Assembly: GCA_027422505.1 (NCBI GenBank)
Contig: JAPQWV010000005.1
Location: forward strand, 13,521,501-13,585,500
Direction of reading: 5' to 3'
DNA: 64,000 nucleotides
DNA from: Craterostigma plantagineum
Taxonomy: Eukaryota; Streptophyta; Magnoliopsida; Lamiales; Linderniaceae
The notes under the pieces are model-generated. The model saw only the letters and a list, made by a program, of their open reading frames with translations. It ran no database searches and was not told where the DNA came from. A program made the position numbers and the translations under genes. Positions 55,757-64,000 of this stretch are shown here, in pieces. Each line of letters starts with the position of its first letter. The stretch's first letter is position 1.

Positions 55757-56633
55757 TGTAGACATTTTTGGTCCAAATGACTATGAGAGTTTTGATTATC
55801 CCAATGTAAATTGGGGGGTACAAATAAGAAAACTCGATATGTATGTTATATGATGTTTAAGTATGTTAAAATGATCGATTAAGTGCTTAAATGTGATTAA
55901 AATGTTACGATAATCGAATTTGTGTGATCTTATGCTTAACTGGAATATTGATGTGATCACCTGGTTATGAACGTTTTTCATATGAATGGAATCTCACTGT
56001 GTGAGCTGTACACGTGAAGAGTTATTTTAGGAAAGAATATCAATGTGATCACCCGGATATGACTTTGCTATATATGGAAAATATATTCTGATTAAGTGCT
56101 TACATGTGATTGATTTATTTTAGGAAAGAATATCAATGAAATATCCGTTTGAGTGCTATCTTATTTGACTCTTAAATCAGTAAATCAATGATCTATCTTT
56201 CCTTGTGCGACTTGGGATTTATATTTTTGGAAAGTAATTAATTGATTGAGCTTACATGTGGAAATATGCTGATTGAGTTTATATATAGAATGTGCTGACA
56301 AACGAATGAGATAACCGTGGATTGAAAGTAAATATGTGGTATTTATGGAAAATGATCATGTTTGACCGTTGAGCTGAATTGGTTTATTCGACATGATTCC
56401 TTGAGTTAATGCACGTGATTATTGAGCTTTCTCTTGCATATTCTGTGCTGAACTTTCCTTGTGAAGTGAAGAAGCTATTCGTGGTCTATATAGAAGAAAA
56501 CACTTCACGTTGAAGGGTACACAACGAACACACAAGCAAATGAATCCCTTAGAGTTATTGGGCGTTAATTTGCGATTCATCATAGTTTGTGTTGAGCTTT
56601 CATTTGCGCATTCTGTACCTTTGAGCGATCTTT

Positions 56634-57266
56634 TTTTTTTTTTTTTGGCTGTAATATAAATAGATGGTTGAATAATAATGTAACGTCATTGATAGTAAAT
56701 TTCATGCGCAGCGCATCGGTTGGTTACAAAATCTAGGATAGTAAATTTCATGAGCAGCGCATCGGTTGGTTACAAAATCTAGAATTGGGAAGTACCGTAA
56801 GCTCGAATGAGAATCGATCAGGCGCGTTTGGGTGGACGACATATATCATACTTCCTCGTCCTTGCAAATATTCTGCATGGCCTTAGGGAGTACTTCAGAG
56901 ACTGCAAGAGTGTAGCATCCAGGAATGAATTTTTCAATACGGAGCCAGCGTGCAGCCCAGCTTCTGCTTGGGTCCATGAGAGAAATTATCCCTGTGAAAT
57001 TAGGGGTGGTGCAATTAACAACACGCTCATGGTCTTCTTCCATCTGAAGGATAGCGCAGTTCTCGCAACCCGATTCACGAAACTGACCATATGTCTTGAC
57101 TAGGCGACAACGAAGGCACGCTCTAAGCTCATGTCCGAAGCTCGTGGGTATCTGCGCCACCCAAGGGCCATTTCCACCACCGTGATTTGCCATAGCTGCT
57201 GTTATCCTATTCAATTGCCGCTCGAAAAAGAGCCAAATCTGAGGATTTTCGCAATCGTCGGCTCAC
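56634..57266 (-). pseudogene. SPT4: Processed pseudogene of transcription elongation factor SPT4
   Basis: Minus-strand reading from ATG 57193 encodes an SPT4-like protein: IPTSFGHELRACLRCRLVKT, FRESGCENC, MEEDHERVVNCTTPNFTG, IISLMDPSRSWAARWLR, GCYTLAVSE. The four zinc-binding cysteines (CxxC...CxxC) are present. SPT4 pairs with SPT5 to form DSIF, which controls Pol II elongation. It is intronless and ends in a 16-base T run (A tail on the minus strand, 56631-56646). It is flanked by 16-bp duplications CCTTTGAGCGATCTTT (56618-56633, 57267-57282), hallmarks of LINE-mediated retroposition. A TGA at 56846-56848 and a one-base shift just after disrupt the last ~9 codons (PPKRA then stop at 56818). 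The 3' UTR holds a 46-bp tandem duplication. Confidence 0.93.
56691..56782 (-). repeat. 46-bp tandem duplication in the SPT4 3' UTR
   Basis: Two copies, 56691-56736 and 56737-56782, differ at one position (ATGCGCAG / ATGAGCAG). It may be inherited from the parent mRNA or have arisen during or after insertion. Confidence 0.85.
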
Positions 57267-57815
57267 CCTTTGAGCGATCTTTAGCAACACCCAATCCTAA
57301 AACCCTAGTCTTCGGACGTGATTTGCCTTCGAATGTGTTGAGCGCACAAAGGAGCCAGGTGGAGTGTTTCGCACGTGGAGGGACGAATTGGTGGCCCTTC
57401 GGTAGCAAGCTGCATCCAGTCGGGGAATTGGTTTCCTGGGTAAATGACATGGATCGAAACTTGGCATGCGACAGCCTAGAACGAGGTCTAGTATCCATAG
57501 TGCTTCGGTTGTGTACGGGTCAATCATTTTGTAACCAGAATCGGTAATACCTATTGATTGATTGGAACTCCTGGGGAGATCACACCCCAAGGACAGGATT
57601 AAACCCCAGTTGGGGATATAACCTGTATAAAAATCTCACCTCACTTTACTTTCTGATATATATTTTTCCGTGAGACACATCCGGAACGTCTGAAAATAAA
57701 AATAACTTGGTGATATCTTTGAAACGATTTCTGAAAATAACGTGATATTTTGAAACAGGGTTAGGGAGATAACGTTGATACTCGTACTGCTTTCCGAGAA
57801 ATAACATACTCTGCA

Positions 57816-57953
57816 TAACAGGAACAATAGATAACACTCTGTTTATAAAGTGCGAAGGGAATTACATACTACTTGTGCAGATATACGTTGATGATATCAT
57901 ATTTGGTAGCATTGACATCACTTTTTCCGAGAAATAACATACTCTGCATATAT
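57816..57953 (+). pseudogene. copia-T RT scrap after the 3' LTR
   Basis: It repeats the LTR/RT junction seen at 52220: GTIDNTLFIKCEGN, ILLVQIYVDDIIFGS, then breaks off near 57922. There TTCCGAGAAATAACATACTC, the LTR end at 57793, reappears (57927-57953). Thus the same LTR-to-RT fusion exists twice. Confidence 0.75.
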
Positions 57954-58700
57954 CTTCTTAAAGAAAAGTACTTTTCAAAGGAGAACAAATTTCGGAAATA
58001 CCCTCAAAGGCATATTTCGAAATTAGCTTCAGGTGAAAGTCCCATTTTACCCTCAAGCCCATTAAGCACTTAGCCAAGCCAAAGTTTTAAAGTTAGTTTG
58101 ATATGAAGTCCAACTTCGGTCCAATAAATGGCCCGAGGCCCATTAAGGTGCGGCCCAACGGCCCAAGGCCCGTTAAGGCGCAAAATACTTTATCTCCATA
58201 TCGGTACACGTTGATGATCCTTTTTAAGCCCAACTCTCTAGGTTCGACTCAATCGTCAAGGGAGGAATCTAAGAGTCCAGTAGTTACCTAGTCAATCCCG
58301 CAGTACCGGACCGTAACCCGATTCGTATGCGAATTTCGACTCAGTCTTTATTCCCGAACCTTACTATAGATTATTGTACTACGTATAACCCTTCAGCGGT
58401 GTCCCAATCGAGTGAGAGCCATGGTCTATGTCAAACTCACTGAACTCGATTCTATGATAAAATGGAGACGAGGCAAATTACCAAACTACCCTCCATGTCT
58501 AACATGAGTTAGTTCAATACCTTTGCCAAGGATTTCCAAATTTCCCGTTGCCATCCACGTAGGATACTTGTCTCGATTACTTAGAAGACTGTGTATCTGT
58601 ACTCGGCGGTCTGAGCCCGATAATCACAAATAGTTATCAAGACTGCATCTGGCCTGCTGACCCATGCAACAGCAAATCGGGTAGAGGGGAACTAGTGACA
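57954..58700 (-). repeat. Diverged LTR fragment related to copia-L (minus strand)
   Basis: On the minus strand it shares with the copia-L LTR (about 5290-5700) the ordered words GGGATTG(A/G)CTAGG, ATTACTGG(G)ACTC-like, GATTCCTCCC, GTTGAGACGGACC-like and ACCTAGAGAGT. It is followed by long unmatched sequence. Too diverged for exact boundaries. No gene motif. Confidence 0.45.
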
Positions 58701-58741
58701 ATCAAGACTTCAAAGTCAACTTCGTCAAAGCCCCTTGCGGT

Positions 58742-59023
58742 CTAAGGTTCACGCAGACTACTATAGTGTTGTCGTCGGTCATTGACACTCCTTGAGCAAT
58801 AAGCAATGTTCGACTGTACGACCTGCGAGTCACTGTCCATGAAAGGACTCAATCCCTTGATTTGATCCGATTGTCGCTGGATCAGTTCAGTAAGTCTCAT
58901 AATCATCGAGTCGCGTTCATGTACATGAGACTCAGGTTCATCCCGGCGACTCGAACTGCCTACGTACTCTCTACATGTTCTCCTCATTTTATCACTATCA
59001 TATACAAATAACCATGTAAGCAA
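58742..59023 (-). CDS. Possible gypsy-M gag N-terminal fragment
   Basis: A 93-codon minus-strand frame (CREYVGSSSRRDEPESHV, MIMRLTELIQRQSDQIKG) lies about 110 bases downstream of the minus-strand primer site at 59135-59146, where gypsy gag begins. A charged, Gln-rich helix is common at the start of plant gypsy Gag, but no capsid or zinc-knuckle motif follows. Low confidence. Confidence 0.35.
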   Translation of the reverse strand: MLTWLFVYDSDKMRRTCREYVGSSSRRDEPESHVHERDSMIMRLTELIQRQSDQIKGLSPFMDSDSQVVQSNIAYCSRSVNDRRQHYSSLREP

Positions 59024-59134
59024 ATATATTATTTAAGCAAATAATCACATCGTACCGTAAAACATATAGGCAAGGCTGATCCACCACGCTCTTGAGCGGC
59101 TGTACATGGACAGTCTACAGAACCTCTAACCTAA

Positions 59135-59146
59135 GCTCTGATACCA
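59135..59146 (-). other. Primer-binding site of gypsy-M (minus strand)
   Basis: The complement reads TGGTATCAGAGC, two bases inside the LTR end at 59149; initiator Met-tRNA type. Confidence 0.85.
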
Positions 59147-59560
59147 CCTGTAACATCCCTCACTTTCTAATACTAATTATGGCGGATTTTCGCAACGTAA
59201 GTCGCGGAAGACCCGTCTAATAAAAACTTTTCTAGAAAAAAAAACATAATATATTACATCAACGCACACATCTCACAAAGTTATATTTTACAATATACAC
59301 ACCACTCGCACACATCTTATCGTACAAAAGTCGTAGCCCATTATTTATATGTTCAAAACACACAACATAACTCTAAAGTCGCTCCACAGGTCGCATCCAT
59401 GTACAGCCTCGCCCTCAAAAGTCCGTGGAGCACCGCCGTCAGCCCACCTAGTCGCGACGCACATCAGCGTCGGGCTCGGTACCTACAACACATAAACTGA
59501 GCTACTTGCCCAGTAGGTGAAACATGCATGTATGCAACGTGCGCTCGATCCCAACCCATA

Positions 59561-59655
59561 CATCTCACGACATGCACACTCGACCCTCATCTCAATCCAT
59601 CGCATCTCATGACATGCACACTCGACCCTCATCTCAACCCATCACGTCTCACGAC
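59561..59655. repeat. 42-bp tandem repeat, about 2.3 copies
   Basis: Units at 59561-59602 and 59603-59644 (CATCTCACGACATGCACACT...), then a partial unit. It lies in the gypsy-M LTR. Confidence 0.8.
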
Positions 59656-59691
59656 TCCCCGCAACTGAACACCATACACCCTCGGGTATCC

Positions 59692-60078
59692 CGTTCAGGT
59701 CACTTTAGAATGGAAAGGCTTCTCAGGTCTCTTTAGAGTCGCCTATTTCCCCGAGTTGAGGTTCACGTTCGGTCTGCCCACTCAGGTCTCTTTAGAGTGG
59801 TACGTACTGGAAACTTTCCCTCTATACCTACCGCTCGCTCGGCCCACTCAGGTCTCTTTAGAGTGGTACGTTCTAGAGCACAGGCAGCCCACTCAAGTCT
59901 CTTTAGAGCGGCATACACCCAACCACTAACGTCCCAACATTCGAGCGGCCAACTCAGGTCACTTTAGAGTGCACGCACCCAAGCACAATCCTATCGCTCG
60001 GTCAGCCCACTCAAGTCACTTTAGAGTGGTACCTACTAGAGCACGGGCAGCCTACTCAGGTCACTTTAGAGCGGCATC
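59692..60078. repeat. Minisatellite-like array, eight degenerate units
   Basis: The core CTCAGGTC(T/A)CTTTAGAGTGG recurs near 59692, 59725, 59782, 59847, 59891, 59952, 60008 and 60055, with irregular spacing of about 31-65 bp. It lies in the gypsy-M LTR. Confidence 0.85.
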
Positions 60079-61401
60079 ACCCACCCTCTATTCGATACAC
60101 GGACCAACACCACTCATCGACTTCCCCAAATGTTTCCGTTCCGCACGGTACTCCATTCCCTCACACTGACATGAAATGCAAGTGCAGTGCATATAACATA
60201 ACACATGACATGCAACAGGTGTACATATGACGTGTGATAATATCGAAATTGTAAAGCATGGACGTACAATAAATATAACACACATAATGCATATAATTCA
60301 CCAAGGCATATACTTCACAGAATTTACATAATACTAATATTATCTCGCATAATATTCATATAGTGTTTACGTGCCGTAGGTGAGTTTCACCTACCTGCCC
60401 TCCTATTACAGTCAAGTACGAAACCCGACGACGTCCCTAACTGTCGATCATCTGAATAAATAAATATTATCGATATATATATATATTCCAATTTCTTGAA
60501 CTGTACTTGTAAAATAATTATATTTTAATACTAGTCTAAATTAAATCAATACTCTACTGATACTTAATTTAAGATCGTCCGGTTTGTCTACTTCTTATTC
60601 TTCGACTGGAAACAGCTCGATCCCGAAGGTCAGCTGGATCTCAAATCCTCCCTACACGAAAGGCACGCTTCGTTCTTGTCTCCTTGTGAGGTTCTCACGC
60701 TCTCATATTAGAATGGTGGTTTTTCTAACTATTGCAAATGAAAGCTCATAGCACTAACAGAGAATACAATAATTCACAAATAAAAAACTCTTGTCTTAGA
60801 TCTCTGTTCTTGCTATTTCGAAGGTTTGTTCGTTCGTTCGTTGGGTGCACTCGATGTAGAAGTGTCGACTTATATAAACCTGTTAGCATCACACACTTCA
60901 TATGGAGTGTCAATCACACTAACCAGTACAACACATCATTCCATTAAAATTATCATGCCAAATTATGCTCCAAGTATCAGAAAGGTCATATTCATTAATT
61001 TGCACGAAATCTTACTCTAAATACCTTTTCCATGCCATATCAGTAAATCTCATCCATATTAGCACGTTGGTACTTACGAAGATACCATAAATAGTTCCAC
61101 TCAGCATCATATCAAATATGTAGCACATTACTCACGAACTTTCCATTCAAATAAATACCAAAGTCGCATAGTGAAAGAATTCGTGTTGACTCAAACATTT
61201 AAGATGCAATTGTCAGTGATATGGGCATGATTTCTTCCTAAAAATAGACAGATTCCAGTGGGTGACATATTTTCCATGTATAGCACATTATCCTTGCCAT
61301 GTATAGCACAAATGCGAGATCTTAAACACATAAGCACGAATTAAAATATATCTTCATCATATAAATTCATATTTTAGCATATCTAAACGGATAAGCATGT
61401 A

Positions 61402-64000
61402 TTTTTTTGGGGAACGTTCACTAAAATAAAGAAACAGGAGTACAGTGGTAGCGTACATGATGACGCTCATGACGCAACAAGCGGTAAAGGAACCGACCCA
61501 ACAGCACGTCGACAGGACCGATGCAGCCCAGACACCTACCAGGTCCCTACAAGACCCAAGTAACACAGACTACGAACACAAGTGAAAAAGCAAGCAATCG
61601 CAACACAAACAGTTGCGACACGAGCAGAGGCAAACGTAGGTGTACAAATCCAACAACAGCAACAGGATCCTGGCACCAGATGTGGTACCAGCAGGGCGCG
61701 CGGGGGACGTGCAGGCGAGGCGCAAGCGCACAGCCAAGGAAACGAAGTGGATAGACAGCCATGCAAGTGAACGTAGAGTTTCCGCAGGTCAGGTCGGGCG
61801 AAGGCAGCGACAAGCGCCAACTCCTGTTTCTTTACCAGAGCCGAGCACAGGACCGCTACACGAGGCACCAGGAGGCACCACCACCAGGGCATGAGACTCC
61901 CCAGCCGCTCCCCACACCAGCCAATCCAAGCCTGCACAAGGAAGAGAGAACAGACAAACAGAAGAGCGAAAGACCAAAACAGAGGGGGAGCGGGAAGTAA
62001 GGGTGAAGAAGATGGGAAAGAAGACTTCCCAAAGTTTCAGCGATTACAACCGTACGGCCCAGCAACACCACCAAGAAAGCCGAATGGAAGCAAAGAGCAT
62101 CAACACCTGTGACATAAGAAGCAAAGCAGCCAAACAAAGCAACCATGCAGTCCGGGCAACCAAACCAACCTACCTACCAATCTATCCGCCACACCCTCTT
62201 AAGGGCACATTTTTGTAAAGCAAATTTAGAAGGGAGGGTAGAAAGGCGTAGGCATAGTAATGATTCAACATCAGTAATGATATGACCTGGCTGACGTTGC
62301 CTACCATCGTGCCATCTTCTGTTCCGCTCCAGCCACAGGTGATAAACCAATGAGATTAGTACATGTCGCGGGCCCAGCTGAGCGAGGTGTTTGCCCCTCC
62401 ATCTACGAGCAGCCCACCTGACGCCAGAACTCCAATCCCCGATCGGCCATCCCATGCGAAGTTTACGACAAAGATGTCGTAGGCAGCGCCTGGAAAATGG
62501 ACATTCAAAAAATAAGTGTTTAGTCGTCTCCACCTCCTGAGTGTCACAAAGAAGGCACGTAGAGCAGCCCGCCTTAGCCGCAATCCAAGGCTTGTCCCTA
62601 GTGGCCAACCTATCTCTAATGGCCAGCCACATGATAATTTCATACCTAGGAATGACAAGCGGACCGCCAAAGAGATTGTGCCAGGGCACCTTTGGCCGCC
62701 TCATACGAATATTCTCCCGGGCGGAGCGAGTAGAGAAGAGACCGTTGTGCGACGCCGTCCATATAATCTTGTCCTCCTTATTAGGTCTAACCTGTGGTAG
62801 CATAGGTTCGAACTCAAGATATTCCGTCGATGTACGGTTGGGCCAACACCAGCTATCCTCTTGAATCACTTCACTAAGCATGGAGTCGAGAGGCAGCCCC
62901 ATTATCATAGGGCCACGAGGGTAGCGGTCAATCAAGGGGCCCGATGGGAGCCAGGGGTCGGTCCACAATCTGATAGAAGAACCATTCCCTATACTGAAGG
63001 TGATGAGTGGTCGGATCTGATCGCGTAGCTTCAAAATCTTCCGCCAACTCCAAGAAGTGCGAGTCGAAGGTCTAATAGTCCACAGTGAAGTGTTATAGAG
63101 ACGAGTCTGCCGGATCCAAGAGGCCCAAAGTGAAGTATCCTCGCTGCTCAGAATGTTCCAAAGTAGGCGTAGTAGAAGGGCCTTGTTATCCGTTTCGATG
63201 GATCTAATCCCCAGGCCGCCTTCTTCCTTTGGAAGGCAGACATCGGCCCATGCCACTTTTGCAGATGAGCCGTTCCAGAGGAAGTCTCTCAGTTTAGCCT
63301 CAATACTCTTGACGACACCTTTGGGAAGGAGGAAAACACTCGCCCAGTATGTGTGAAACCCAAGGAGAACAGACTTTATAAGTTGCACCCGTCCCGCGTA
63401 AGATAAAGAGAGATTAGTCCAAGACCCCAGGCGTCAATCAATGCTGCTGAGGAGGGGGGCGCAGTCAGCGATACTGAGCCTAGAGGTGATGAGGGGTACC
63501 CCAAGATAGCGAACCGGAAGGGAGCCAGGAGGGATCCCCATAACCGTGTGGATTTGGTCCTTAAGGCGATCGGCACGCCTAGAAATGAACATTTCGCTTT
63601 TGTGAGGTTGGCCTGCAGGCCTGACAGCATAGCGAAGTGGTCAAGACAGCCTTTGAAGGTAGCCACAGATTCAGTATCCGCATGGGAGAATAGAAGGAGG
63701 TCGTCCGCGAAGGAGAGCATAAATAACTTCGTAGTCTCGCATTTCCAGTGGTAGCGGAAGTTGACGTTTTGCTGAATCCCTTCAGAGATCATGCCATGTA
63801 AGACCTCCATCACAAGCGTGAACAGGTACGGTGATATAGGATCGCCCTGCCGAAGGCCACGCCGCCCTTGGAAGAATCCTTCGGATCTGCCATTGATGTT
63901 GACCGAGTAATAAGGAGTCGTGAGACAGGCACGAATCCATCCCACAAAGGTGGGGTGGAAGTTGAAGGCCTCCAATGTACCAAGAATGAAATCCCATTCA
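61402..64000 (-). mobile_element. LINE D (minus strand, runs off right edge)
   Basis: It has a short A tail (T run 61402-61408), a 3' UTR of about 770 bp (61402-62173) of the same subfamily as LINE F, and ORF2 to the window edge. It is inserted in the gypsy-M LTR. Open frames in the 3' UTR (61536-62146) show no protein motif. Confidence 0.9.
62174..64000 (-). pseudogene. LINE D ORF2, RT to zf-RVT
   Basis: From the right edge leftwards: AFNFHPTFVGWIRACL, GLRQGDPISPYLFTLVMEV, FADDLLLFSHAD, LSGLQANLTK, then a one-base loss in an A run near 63602 shifts the frame. The correct frame continues KSEMFISRR, LPVRYLGVPLITS. A TGA near 63435 (ID-stop-RLGSW, Ala expected) is followed by SLSYAGRVQLIKSVL and a clean 404-codon stretch with KVAWADVCLPKEEGGLG and the zinc site CLLCDTQEVETTKHLFFEC, ending at 62174. 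Inactive because of the shift and the stop. Confidence 0.9.

Larger units (their letters stand above)
55757..57815 (+). repeat. copia-T 3' LTR, interrupted by an SPT4 retrocopy
   Basis: It starts TGTAGACATTTTTGG after the polypurine tract and by comparison with 52219 ends TACTCTGCA at 57815, about 1.41 kb without the insert. The 3' end is inferred, since no primer site follows. Its 3' 990 bp match 51222-52219. Confidence 0.75.
59149..61401 (-). repeat. gypsy-M LTR (minus strand, interrupted by LINE D)
   Basis: On the minus strand it ends GAGGGATGTTACA next to the primer site. Short words resemble gypsy-K LTRs (complement of CAGGTCGCATCCATGTACA at 59391 matches 19290-19310), so it is a related family. 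It includes two local tandem arrays. The outer LTR end is not seen: LINE D starts at 61402. No coding motif. Confidence 0.7.

Noticed and set aside
56807..57103. 98-codon plus-strand frame
   Set aside because: Antisense shadow of the SPT4 pseudogene.
59521..60169. Small His/Ser-rich frames
   Set aside because: Translations of tandem repeats in the gypsy-M LTR.
61536..62146. Several overlapping frames on both strands
   Set aside because: They lie in the LINE D 3' UTR and show no conserved motif.
1..64000. CRISPR arrays, bacterial operons, tRNA or rRNA genes
   Set aside because: No direct-repeat/spacer arrays, no tRNA cloverleaf or rRNA sequence recognised; the TGGTATCAGAGC sites are primer-binding sites, not tRNA genes.

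Overview
The window looks like a piece of flowering-plant, probably eudicot, nuclear heterochromatin. It is almost wholly made of retrotransposons nested in one another. Plant hallmarks are Ty1/copia and Ty3/gypsy pol genes with initiator-Met-tRNA primer sites, L1-like LINEs with a DUF4283/zinc-knuckle ORF1, a PIF/Harbinger-like MITE, and a processed copy of plant SPT4. I see no expressed host gene, tRNA, rRNA or CRISPR array. No genuinely new biological system is evident. The species cannot be told from the sequence. Family names used here are local labels: copia-L (2.4-kb LTR), copia-S (350-bp LTR, extra 3' ORF), copia-T (1.4-kb LTR, extra 3' ORF), gypsy-K (Tekay-like chromovirus, 2.7-kb LTR), gypsy-M (minus-strand gypsy), and LINE A to G.

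Layout: 1-1050 is a LINE A reverse-transcriptase fragment (minus). 1431-3606 is a copia-L 5' fragment (LTR, PBS, gag). 3607-4857 and 14956-16765 are two parts of one gypsy-K element, split by a nearly complete copia-L (4858-14955) that itself carries a MITE (9684-10269). The gypsy-K 3' LTR is 16766-19512. 19941-21812 is a minus-strand copia-S 5' part. 22198-25742 is a second gypsy-K split by LINE B, followed by an inverted LTR piece. LINE C (26212-28838) carries a Helitron-like insert. 29037-31862 is a third gypsy-K LTR. It is followed by a LINE F tail with perfect inverted arms.

32597-38617 is the one intact element: a full-length LINE G with both ORFs open and perfect 16-bp target duplications. 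38888-48930 is a copia-S element with a displaced, inverted piece at its left end, an extra ORF between RNase H and the 3' LTR, and LINE E inside that ORF. 49301-51221 is another copia-S RT/RNase H. 51222-57922 is copia-T, whose 3' LTR holds a processed SPT4 pseudogene. 57954-61401 holds a diverged LTR fragment and gypsy-M (minus). 61402-64000 is LINE D (minus), running off the right edge.

Except for LINE G, the coding regions carry frameshifts, stops or truncations. LINE G could in principle supply endonuclease/reverse transcriptase in trans; the other copies are probably relics. The items most worth following are the SPT4 retrocopy, the palindromic LINE tail, the dense TTCNNGAA motif clusters in gypsy-K LTRs, the LTR-encoded hydrophobic tail of the copia-S extra ORF, and the repeated LTR/RT junction of copia-T.
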